Part shown: positions 15,989-24,400 of the stretch, piece by piece
Numbering within the stretch: position 1 is the stretch's first letter
Layout: each line of letters begins with the position of its first letter
Assembly: GCA_900538355.1 (NCBI GenBank)
Contig: UPXS01000014.1
Coordinates: forward strand, 1 to 51,088
Source of the DNA: an uncultured Veillonella sp.
GTDB taxonomy: Bacteria; Bacillota; Negativicutes; Veillonellales; Veillonellaceae
Direction of reading: 5' to 3'
Length of the DNA stretch: 51,088 nucleotides
Position numbers and translations under genes: made by a program
Notes under the pieces: model-generated
Databases searched by the model: none
The model's input: only the letters and a program-made list of their open reading frames with translations
What the model was told of the DNA's origin: nothing

Positions 15989-16645
15989 TTATATAAATCC
16001 ATTCTCTACTAAGAGGGATTGCATAGATTTCTTAGGTTTCTCTTCGGTAGGTTCACTACCAAGATTCATAAAATGACGAATATATCGGCCAGCGATATCT
16101 GTTTCTAAATTGACCTCCGTCCCAATATGGGCAGAACCTAAAATGGTTTCGCTCAATGTGTGAGGAATGATCGATACAGAAAAACTGCTGTCCGTTCGTC
16201 GCATAATAGTGAGGCTAATACCATCGATGGTTATGGATCCCTTATAGATAACATAATCCATAACAGATTTTGGAGCCTCTATTGTAAAGATAATGGCATT
16301 ATCCGTTTGTTCACGGTTAATGATGCGGCCTGTGCCATCTACGTGACCTGCCACAATGTGACCACCAAATCTACCGTTAGCAAGCATAGCTCGCTCTAAA
16401 TTGACTGGTTCATGAACTTTCAAATTTGTGAAAGTAGTCATCTTAATTGACTCAGGCATTACATCAGCTGTAAATACGCCATTACCAATTGAAGTAGCTG
16501 TCAAACATACACCGTTAACAGCTACGGAGTCACCAATTTTCAGATCACTAAAAATCTTTTTACCCCGAATTGTAATAGCTAAGGATTTAGGGCCTTTTTT
16601 AATGCTTTCTACACGGCCGATTTCTTCAACGATTCCCGTGAACAT
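15989..16645 (-). CDS. ribE: Riboflavin synthase (alpha type)
   Basis: The 218-residue enzyme has two lumazine-binding repeats, each of about 90 residues: MFTGIVEEIGRV at the N-terminus with SVAVNGVCLTAT, and GGHIVAGHVDGTG with GSITIDGISLTI in the second. It dismutates two lumazines to riboflavin. The start at 16645 is the canonical MFTGIVEE with AAGGAGGGG just upstream; a longer frame starting 33 bp earlier has no support. The start overlaps the end of ribD by 20 bp, so the two are coupled. A 15-residue charged tail follows the second repeat. Confidence 0.95.
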   Translation of the reverse strand: MFTGIVEEIGRVESIKKGPKSLAITIRGKKIFSDLKIGDSVAVNGVCLTATSIGNGVFTADVMPESIKMTTFTNLKVHEPVNLERAMLANGRFGGHIVAGHVDGTGRIINREQTDNAIIFTIEAPKSVMDYVIYKGSITIDGISLTIMRRTDSSFSVSIIPHTLSETILGSAHIGTEVNLETDIAGRYIRHFMNLGSEPTEEKPKKSMQSLLVENGFI

Positions 16646-17840
16646 AAGCGCCCCTCCTTCCTTGACGATACGCTTCAATACGGATGTTATTATCTAATAC
16701 AGTTGTTTTGGTAAAAGTTAATTGCGGCGAAGAGTCTAAACTTTCAAAACCACGACCACCTACGGCAGGCGTAGCCTCTGTACCACCGATTATTGTATTA
16801 CCAATATAGGTAACAACCTTATCAAAGTTCATGGTTTCTACAAAAGAGCTGATAATAGCAGAACCGCCTTCAACTAAGACTGAAGTATAACCAAAATCGC
16901 CCAACTTTGTAAGAATATCATCTATAGATAATTTCTTAATATCTATGACGATATCTGTACTTTTACTTTTACGAGTAGACACTGATTCAACAACCGTTAC
17001 AAGAGCGCCTACTTGTTCTAACGCCTGTATCCGTTCTTTAGGACAACCTTTAGATACAAATATATGCACCTTACGAGTATCTACTTCAAATACACGACTT
17101 GTGGTAGGCGTTCTACCAAGACTGTCTAATATGATGACATCTGGTTGATGAACTGAAATAGGCTCATTAAGAATGTTTCTATCCAATATAGCATCTGCTA
17201 ATTCATCATCACTGAGACGACAGTTTAACTGTGGATTATCTGCTAAGATTGTACCAATGCCGACGAGCATGGCATCATGAGTAGCACGTAGTACATGTCC
17301 ATCACGACGGGAGGATTCATTAGTAATCCATTGAGATTGACCTGTATAAGTGGCAATCTTACCATCAAGAGACATAGCGCTCTTAACAGTTACAAATGGC
17401 TTTCCCGTCTGTATATAGGTAAAGAAATGCTCATTTAGCTCAGCACATTCATCACTACAAACAGGAATGACAACTTCAATCCCCGCTTCTTTAAGAAGCT
17501 CAATACCTTTACCAGCAACAAGTGGGTTAGGATCTGTACTGCCAATGACTACCTTAGCTATCCCTGCTTCTATGATACGAAGTGCACAAGGCGGTGTTTT
17601 ACCATAATGAGAGCAAGGCTCTAATGTTACATATAGAGTGGCACCTTTAGCATTTTTACCTGCCTGATTCAGTGCATGCACCTCAGCGTGAGCCGTACCA
17701 GCTTTGTGATGATAGCCTTCACCGATTATTGTATTGTCTTTCACCACTACGGCCCCCACCAAAGGATTTGGCGAAGTGTGACCTGTGGCCAATTTTGCCA
17801 GTGCAATGGCGCGTTTCATATATGCTACGTCATCCACCAT
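16626..17840 (-). CDS. ribD: Bifunctional riboflavin deaminase/reductase
   Basis: The 404-residue protein has an N-terminal deaminase (residues 1-145) with zinc ligands in HAEVHAL and PCSHYGKTPPC, and a C-terminal reductase (about 148-370) with TVKSAMSLDGKIA, DAMLVGIGTILADNPQLNCR and VLVEGGS. It catalyses the second and third steps of riboflavin synthesis from the GTP cyclohydrolase product. It is the first gene after the FMN riboswitch, 12 bp after the terminator stem. GAGGTGATATGG provides the ribosome binding site. Confidence 0.95.
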   Translation of the reverse strand: MVDDVAYMKRAIALAKLATGHTSPNPLVGAVVVKDNTIIGEGYHHKAGTAHAEVHALNQAGKNAKGATLYVTLEPCSHYGKTPPCALRIIEAGIAKVVIGSTDPNPLVAGKGIELLKEAGIEVVIPVCSDECAELNEHFFTYIQTGKPFVTVKSAMSLDGKIATYTGQSQWITNESSRRDGHVLRATHDAMLVGIGTILADNPQLNCRLSDDELADAILDRNILNEPISVHQPDVIILDSLGRTPTTSRVFEVDTRKVHIFVSKGCPKERIQALEQVGALVTVVESVSTRKSKSTDIVIDIKKLSIDDILTKLGDFGYTSVLVEGGSAIISSFVETMNFDKVVTYIGNTIIGGTEATPAVGGRGFESLDSSPQLTFTKTTVLDNNIRIEAYRQGRRGAYVHGNR

Positions 17841-17851
17841 ATCACCTCAAT

Positions 17852-17880
17852 AAAAAAAGGACTATATACATAGTCCTTGG
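17852..17880 (-). terminator. Riboswitch-controlled terminator before ribD
   Basis: AAGGACTA (17857-17864) pairs with TAGTCCTT (17871-17878); on the minus strand the stem is followed by T7. It is the expression platform of the FMN riboswitch, ending the transcript when FMN is plentiful. Confidence 0.85.
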
Positions 17881-17911
17881 GTAATCATAATTGCGCACAA
17901 CAAATGTGCCT

Positions 17912-18022
17912 CGTCTTTTCTCATCCAGACTGTACTGTCGGTATCGGAATTGCACCGATTCATACCCATAGGGTTCGCGGACTATACCGCCGGTAAGGAA
18001 TTTCACCTGTCCCCAAAGACTT
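17912..18022 (-). promoter_or_regulatory. FMN riboswitch (RFN element)
   Basis: On the minus strand the conserved RFN blocks appear in order: GGGGACAGGTGAAATTCC, ACCGGCGGTATAGTCCGCG, GGTGCAATTCCGATACCGAC, then AGTCTGGATGAGA. The P1 ends TCTTT and AAAGA can pair. It stands 72 bp before ribD, with a hairpin (GCACA...TGTGC, about 17893-17909) and then the terminator. FMN binding should stop transcription of the rib operon. Confidence 0.95.
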
Positions 18023-18029
18023 ATCTATT

Positions 18030-18314
18030 TTCTTTATGAATTAATAGTAACACTTTTATTAAGGTTATGCAAGAAGTATAGATTTATACTGAGAAATATT
18101 ATTAAATAAATCATGATATTTATATTTACATATGTATTCTCTTTTTTTTATTTATGAATATGATTTAAATTTTTAAGATAAAGATTCTATAAACTATGTA
18201 TACAAAAGTTGGTGATTTATATCACATATTTACAATATGAATAGGACTATCATGAAATATATAGCTTAAATAACTATATTATATTGATATTAATTATTAA
18301 ATTAAGGTGATAAT
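18030..18314. other. AT-rich intergenic region with poxB control signals
   Basis: About 285 bp without a gene between the FMN riboswitch and poxB. It must contain the leftward rib promoter and the rightward poxB promoter. Besides the CRP/FNR-like palindrome at 18212-18227, nothing definite is visible. Confidence 0.5.
18212..18253 (+). promoter_or_regulatory. CRP/FNR-like operator and -10 box of poxB
   Basis: GGTGATTTATATCACA (18212-18227) fits the CRP consensus TGTGA-N6-TCACA except at the outermost base, and is close to the FNR form TTGAT-N4-ATCAA. A -10 TATCAT lies at 18248-18253. A start near 18260 would place the palindrome centre about 40 bp upstream, the usual class II activator position. 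The match is visible; the binding protein is inferred. Confidence 0.55.
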
Positions 18315-20057
18315 ATGGCAAAAAAAAGAATTTCTGATGTACTCATAGATGTCTTAGCTAGCGCTGGCATTAAACGTATTTACGGTATCACAGGCGATAG
18401 TTTAAACTCTGTAAACGATAGTTTACGCCGCAATGGTAAGATTGCCTTTGAACATGTACGTCATGAAGAAACAGCAGCCTTTGCTGCAGGTGCAGAAGCA
18501 TCCTTAACTCATAAATTAACTGTATGTGCTGGTAGCTCTGGCCCTGGCAACTTGCATTTGATTAATGGCCTCTTCGATTGCCATCGTAATCGTGTTCCAG
18601 TACTAGCTATTGCCTCCCACATTCCTCAATCTGAAGTAGGGTTAAATTATTTCCAAGAAACACATCCTGAAAACTTGTTTAAAGAATGTTCTTGTTTCTG
18701 TGAACTTGTATCTAATCCTAAACAAATGCCTGAAATCCTATTCCGTGCTATGAATGCTGCTGTAGGTAACCAAGACGTTGCAGTTATTGTTCTTCCTGGG
18801 GACGTTGCAGTAATGGAAATGGAAATTGATGAGTTACCTGTATGGAATCCACCTCGTTTACCTCATATCGTGCCACAACGGGAAGATATTGAAGAAATGG
18901 CTGCTCATTTAGAAACTGGTAAACGCATTACTCTCTTCTGTGGTGCAGGCTGTGAAGGTGCTCATGACGAAGTGGTAGAATTAGCAAAACGTTTACAAGC
19001 ACCTGTAGTACATGCTTTCAGAGGCAAAGAATGGGTTGAATGGGATAACCCATATGATGTGGGTATGACAGGTCTTTTAGGCTATACCTCTGGTTATCGT
19101 GCAATTGAGCAATGCGATACACTCGTAATGCTTGGTACAGACTTCCCGTACCGTCCATTCTATCCAGAAAATGCAAAAGTAATTCAAGTAGATAGAGATC
19201 CTAGTGCTTTAGGTCGTCGTGTTCCTCTTACACAAGGTATTATTGGTACTGTAAAAGATACATTAAAAGAATTATTACCTCTTGTTGGTCAACGCGGTGA
19301 TACTGAATTTATCGACACTGTACGTAAAGCATATGCTAAATTTAGAGGCGACTTAGATAGCTATGCGGTAGCTGAACCAGATGGTGTCGCAATTCACCCT
19401 CAATACTTTGTAAACCGTCTTAATAAATTGGCTGCTGAAGATGCTATCTTTACCTTCGACGTAGGTACACCAGTAATTTGGACCGCTCGTCATTTAAAAA
19501 CAAATGGTAAACGTCGCATCTTAGGTTCTTATAATCACGGCTCCATGGCCAATGCTATGATGCATGCCATCGGTGCTCAAAATGCATGTCCTAATCGTCA
19601 AGTCATCTCCCTTTCCGGTGATGGTGGCTTCACAATGATGATGGGTGAAATGTTAACATTAAAACAACTTAACTTACCAATTAAAATCTTTGTGTTCAAC
19701 AACGAAGAACTCAGCTTCATCGCCATGGAAATGAAAGCCTCTGGCTACCTAGACTATGCTACGGACTTTGTAAATCCAGACTTCGGTAAACTTGCAGAAG
19801 CAGCTGGTATTAAAGGTGTAAGCATTACAAACTCTAGCGAAGTAGACGAAAAAATTATGGAAGCCCTTAACCATAATGGTCCAGTCATCGTTAATGTTCG
19901 CGTAGATAAACAAGAACTTGCTATGCCGCCTAAAATTGCATACCAACAAGCTAAAGGCTTCAGCAAATACTTGATCAATGCAATCCTTGATGGCCGTGGT
20001 ACAGAACTAAAAGAAATGGCCAAAACAAACTGGATGAAATATAAATCCTTATACTAA
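18315..20057 (+). CDS. poxB: Pyruvate dehydrogenase (quinone) / pyruvate oxidase
   Basis: The 580-residue ThDP enzyme resembles Escherichia coli PoxB along its whole length: YGITGDSLN, the catalytic Glu in RHEETAAFAAGAEA (about residue 51), CAGSSGPGNLHLINGLFDCHRN, and the ThDP/magnesium motif GDGGFTMMMGE...FNNEE (about 435-465). It decarboxylates pyruvate to acetate and CO2 and passes electrons through FAD to membrane quinone. The C-terminus (AKGFSKYLINAILDGRG...AKTNW) keeps the amphipathic region by which E. coli PoxB meets the membrane, so quinone rather than oxygen is the likely acceptor. AAGGTGAT precedes the start. It is monocistronic with a strong terminator. Confidence 0.92.
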   Translation: MAKKRISDVLIDVLASAGIKRIYGITGDSLNSVNDSLRRNGKIAFEHVRHEETAAFAAGAEASLTHKLTVCAGSSGPGNLHLINGLFDCHRNRVPVLAIASHIPQSEVGLNYFQETHPENLFKECSCFCELVSNPKQMPEILFRAMNAAVGNQDVAVIVLPGDVAVMEMEIDELPVWNPPRLPHIVPQREDIEEMAAHLETGKRITLFCGAGCEGAHDEVVELAKRLQAPVVHAFRGKEWVEWDNPYDVGMTGLLGYTSGYRAIEQCDTLVMLGTDFPYRPFYPENAKVIQVDRDPSALGRRVPLTQGIIGTVKDTLKELLPLVGQRGDTEFIDTVRKAYAKFRGDLDSYAVAEPDGVAIHPQYFVNRLNKLAAEDAIFTFDVGTPVIWTARHLKTNGKRRILGSYNHGSMANAMMHAIGAQNACPNRQVISLSGDGGFTMMMGEMLTLKQLNLPIKIFVFNNEELSFIAMEMKASGYLDYATDFVNPDFGKLAEAAGIKGVSITNSSEVDEKIMEALNHNGPVIVNVRVDKQELAMPPKIAYQQAKGFSKYLINAILDGRGTELKEMAKTNWMKYKSLY

Positions 20058-20110
20058 AAATCTGCCAAATTTACGAAACCTACCAAACTAAATAAACTGC
20101 AAAACTTTCA

Positions 20111-20146
20111 AAAAGAGGAGTCATCATTTGATGACTCCTCTTTTTT
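20111..20146. terminator. Terminator after poxB
   Basis: AAAAGAGGAGTCATCA (20111-20126) pairs with TGATGACTCCTCTTTT (20129-20144) and T-runs on both strands also serve the convergent gene at 20155. Confidence 0.92.
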
Positions 20147-20154
20147 ACTTAAAA

Positions 20155-20613
20155 TTAATTATATACTGTTATAAAACCTTCAGTCCATCCTCTAAGATTA
20201 AGTGTAATAGGATCGATACCTAAACACTCTAATCCATATACTTTAAATATATCCCAGGTCTTATACCAAGCTAATGCCGCCTCTGCATATTCTAAAGTGC
20301 TAAATAATCCCACGTATCCAGAAGAAGTATAATTAGCATCTAAATCATAATCATACCAAACACCATAAATTTTGTTATTTACTATTTCATAGTTAATATC
20401 CTCACCTAAATGAGCACAGTCATTTAAATAGTGAGTTATTATAGAAAAGGAATCATCATCTAACTCAGAAAATCCAGACAATATTTTAGACTCAGCTAGA
20501 GCCGTTTCGGCTAAAGATAACTTAGAGAAAAAGCCTAAGCAAAAATACTCTGTATAAGGTAACTTCTCATTCCTTTTATAATGTGCTACAGCTTCATATA
20601 TTGGAACTCTCAT
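20155..20613 (-). CDS. Unknown protein with an internally repeated motif
   Basis: I do not recognise this 152-residue acidic cytoplasmic protein with confidence. It shows an internal duplication: TEYFCLGFFSKLSLAETALA in the N-terminal third and SSGYVGLFSTLEYAEAALAW in the C-terminal third share the pattern G-x-FS-x-L-x-x-AE-x-AL. Such short beta-strand plus helix repeats occur in small proteins that often lie beside toxin systems, but no function follows from that. GGTGAA lies before the start. It ends the AT-rich trio 20155-21285, bounded by the poxB and polC terminators. Confidence 0.7.
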   Translation of the reverse strand: MRVPIYEAVAHYKRNEKLPYTEYFCLGFFSKLSLAETALAESKILSGFSELDDDSFSIITHYLNDCAHLGEDINYEIVNNKIYGVWYDYDLDANYTSSGYVGLFSTLEYAEAALAWYKTWDIFKVYGLECLGIDPITLNLRGWTEGFITVYN

Positions 20614-20667
20614 AATTCACCAACTTGCTATAATATAAACACAATAAATATCATACTTTAATTATTT

Positions 20668-20877
20668 TTATCTATAGTAATCGTCCTCGTAATCGTCTTT
20701 ATAGCGTATCGCATCGACCTCTGATGGAGATAGCCTATTTCCCTCTTCATCAACATATTCTCGGAATTCGTTAAAATATACACCTGGAATATCGGATTCT
20801 TCTAACTCAGGCACATCCTCAGGCTCAATATCCCAAAATTCTATCTCCACAGATTGATTTTTGTTTTTATCTATCAT
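20668..20877 (-). CDS. Very acidic small protein, unknown
   Basis: The 69-residue product is rich in Asp and Glu (IEFWDIEPEDVPELEESDIP; the tail is DDYEDDYYR) and ends in a Tyr/Asp cluster. It has no membrane segment. The charge is like DNA-mimic or immunity-type proteins, but no family is recognised. AAGGAA is the ribosome binding site. It lies 54 bp after the gene upstream in the trio and 27 bp before its start is the end of the membrane protein gene, consistent with a shared transcript. Confidence 0.6.
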   Translation of the reverse strand: MIDKNKNQSVEIEFWDIEPEDVPELEESDIPGVYFNEFREYVDEEGNRLSPSEVDAIRYKDDYEDDYYR

Positions 20878-20904
20878 TTCCTTACACTTCCTTTATAGAA
20901 ACGT

Positions 20905-21285
20905 CTATTTAAATAAAAACCAATTTACTACAATATTAACTACTATCAGAAAAATAATTCGACTATATATACTAAGTCGACTAATAACATCAGTTAATTT
21001 ATAAGGCAAATTCGTTTCTTTATTAATCACTTGATTTACAATTGTCTTCAAATAAACCAATTTAATCATTTCAGATATAGATACTAAGAATAAAACAATA
21101 GAAAATATCTTATTACTATAATCAGCAAAAATTAAACCTAAATAAATTACTAAAACTTGAAAGATTTGTATAAATAAAAAAGATTTATTTCTTTTAAAGG
21201 AAACAGATACAAAATATATTTCTTTTGATTTAACTAAAATTACTATTGTAATAACAGTCATTAATGTTATAAAAAGAAAAATCAT
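20905..21285 (-). CDS. Small integral membrane protein, unknown
   Basis: The 126-residue product has about four hydrophobic segments: 1-17, 37-52, 61-78 and 105-123, connected by short Lys-rich loops. No catalytic motif is seen. The base composition is more AT-rich than neighbouring polC and poxB. AGAGG precedes the start at 21285, and TTACAA-N17-TATATG about 80 bp upstream is a weak promoter candidate. It is the first gene of the trio. Immunity or transport roles are possible but unsupported. Confidence 0.6.
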   Translation of the reverse strand: MIFLFITLMTVITIVILVKSKEIYFVSVSFKRNKSFLFIQIFQVLVIYLGLIFADYSNKIFSIVLFLVSISEMIKLVYLKTIVNQVINKETNLPYKLTDVISRLSIYSRIIFLIVVNIVVNWFLFK

Positions 21286-21393
21286 GTTATCCTCTTACTG
21301 TCTTTTTGACAAGCAATAATATTATTAATTAAACACAGCAACACATATAAATCATTTATTTTTAAATTGTAACTTCATTTTAGCAAAATATAC

Positions 21394-21438
21394 AAAAATA
21401 AGCACTATAGCCCATTTGGGATATAGTGCTTATTTTGT
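21394..21438. terminator. Terminator after polC
   Basis: AAAATAAGCACTATA (21395-21409) pairs with TATAGTGCTTATTTT (21422-21436), with T-rich flanks; it ends comEA-comEC-holA-polC. Confidence 0.88.
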
Positions 21439-21462
21439 ATTTAAGTTTTAACTTGTATTTTA

Positions 21463-24400
21463 TTATGCTCCAAAGAGTGACATTTGTTCGTCTTCAGGTA
21501 GTTCACCACAGCATTTGAGTTCTTTCATAAGATCAATGATAGTGTTAGATACCTTACAACGACGTTGCAAGTCTTTTAGAGATGTAAACGGACGTTCTTC
21601 TCGTTCAGCTACGATAGCATCAGCTACAGTTTCACCTAAGGAGTCAATAGCTAAGAATGGCGGTAATAAGGCACCATCTTTAATGCTAAAGCGTCTAGCT
21701 TCGGAGTATTGAATGTCCACATTAACAAAACGATAGCCCCGTTGGTACATTTCCATAGATACTTCTAAAGCGCTCATAAGGTCTTTGTCTTTAGGACTGG
21801 CAGCGCGATCAAGAGCCTTAATACGGTTGAACTCAGTCATTTGAGTTTTAAGGTCTCCCGTCATAATGCGTAAGTCAAAGGCCTTTGCACGAATGGAGAA
21901 GTATGCCGCATAGAATGCCAATGGATGGTATACCTTAAACCACGCAATGCGGAATGCCATCATTACATAGGCAACCGCATGGGCCCGTGGGAATAGATAG
22001 GAAATCTTTTTACAAGATTCAATAAACCATTCAGGAATATTATTTTCTCGCATTTCTGCTTCAAATTCCGTAGTAGCTTGCCCTTGTTTATTCCGTTTTT
22101 CGATACCCTTCCCTTTACGCACGTTTTCCATTACGAAGAAACTATGCTTTCTATCCATGCCTCGATGGATCAAGAAGTTCATTACGTCATCACGGGTGGA
22201 AATGGCTTCGTTCAACTTACAAGTACCATTTTTAATGAGATCTTGGGCATTGTCGAGCCATACGTTGGTACCATGAGAGAAACCAGAGATACGAACTAAA
22301 TCCGAGAATGTTTGCGGACGAGAGTCTTCAAGCATACCCCGTACGAACTTCGTACCACATTCTGGCACAGCCAAGCTGGCTACTTGGTCACCTTGTAATT
22401 GTTCAGGTGTTAAACCAATCCCCTCTGTAGAGGAGAATAAACTCAATGTTTTTGAATCATCAAACGGTATAGTTTTTGCATCTATACCAGTCAAATCCTC
22501 TAGCATACGAATGATGGTCGGATCATCATGGCCCAGAATATCAAGCTTAGTCATACGACCTTCAATAGAGTGGTAGTCAAAGTGTGTTGTTAATACGCCA
22601 CTTTCCTTCTTATTCGCAGGATGCTGTATAGGTGTAAAGTGATGCACATCCATATCACGCGGACATACCATGATACCACCTGGATGTTGACCAGTCGTAT
22701 TCTTTACATTCGTAAAGCCTTTTGCCAAATGTTCAAAGAAACCACTACGGGCTTGGATATCTCTAATTTCGGCGTACTTTTTAACATAACCAAATGCCGT
22801 TTTATCAGCTATTGTACCGATAGTGCCAGCTTTAAATACATTGTCACGACCAAATAGTTCTTCCGTATATTTGTGAGCTTTTGCTTGGTAATCACCAGAG
22901 AAGTTAAGGTCGATATCTGGAACCTTATCGCCTTCGAAACCAAGGAAGATAGCAAACGGAATATCATGACCATTCGTTTGTAGCGCATGACCGCACTCAG
23001 GGCAATCTTTACGAGGCAAGTCAAAACCACCTGCATATTCGCCCTTTTCAAAGAATTCTGAATATTTACAGTTAGGACATACATAATGCGGCGGTAATGG
23101 GTTTACCTCTGTAATTTCAGACATGGTAGCAGCAAAAGAAGACCCTACGGAACCACGAGAACCTACTAGATAGCCATCATCAAGAGATTTTTTTACTAGC
23201 TTATGAGCAATGTAATACAATACGCCGTAACCATTGGAAATAATACAGTCCAATTCATAGTCTAAACGTTCTTGTACAACGCGTGGCAATGGATCACCAT
23301 AAATAGCCTTCGCATTTCTATAACACATTTCTGTGAAAGCTTCATCAGCGCCTTCAATTTTTGGAGAATATGTGCCGTCTGGAACTGGTTTGATATCTTC
23401 GATGCTATCATTAATAGCACGAGTATTAGTAACAACTACTTCATAGGCCTTTTCTTCACTTAAGTAAGGGAAGGATGCCAACATTTCATCAGTAGTACGC
23501 AAATGCAAATCAGGTTGTTCATCTGCATCTGGATACCCACATGCAGTTAACATGATTTCACGATATATCTTTTCTTCTGGTGTTAAATAATGAACATCAC
23601 AGGTAGCACATACTGGCTTATTTAAAGCTTCCCCTAATTCGATAACTGTTTTATTCATATCGATAAGAGCTTGCTCATCAGGCATGAGTCCTTTACGAAC
23701 CAAGAACATATTGTTTGTATGTGGTTGAATTTCAAGATAGTCGTAGAAGGAGGCTACCTCAAGTAACTCTTCCTTTGTAGCGCCGCGAACGATGGATTGC
23801 ATAAGCTCACCAGCTTCACAAGCAGAACCAATGATGATACCTTCACGATGCTCTTCAATAACAGAACGAGGTAAACGAGGACGAACCTTATAATGTTCTA
23901 AGTGGGATATAGAAATCATCTTGTACAGATTACGTAAACCTACCATATTCTTAGCTAACAAGATAATATGGTACCGTTTGTCTTTTTCTTTTTTCTTCTT
24001 TTTATCTACTACAGGCTCTTCGTCACGCGTTACCGTTTCATCATCGATAAGGTAACCTTCTACGCCATAGATAACCTTAACACCCAACTCTTTACCAAGA
24101 GCTTGAGCCTCAGGGAAGGCTTGTACTACGCCATGGTCTGTAATCGCCACCGCAGGATGCCCCCATTTTTTTACTGTTTTGAATAGGTCCTTAACAGATA
24201 CGAGAGCATCCTTATCACTCATTTTTGTATGTAAATGAAGCTCTACGCGGGAGTCTGGTCGGTTTTCTGTACGCTCTACACTCGTAGTTTCCATAGCCTC
24301 GATGCTTCGAATAGATAAGATATAATCCTTATCGAAACGATCATCATAGCTTACGCTACCTTGTACCCGAACACGCTGCAAGCCCTTTAGCTGTTTAAGT

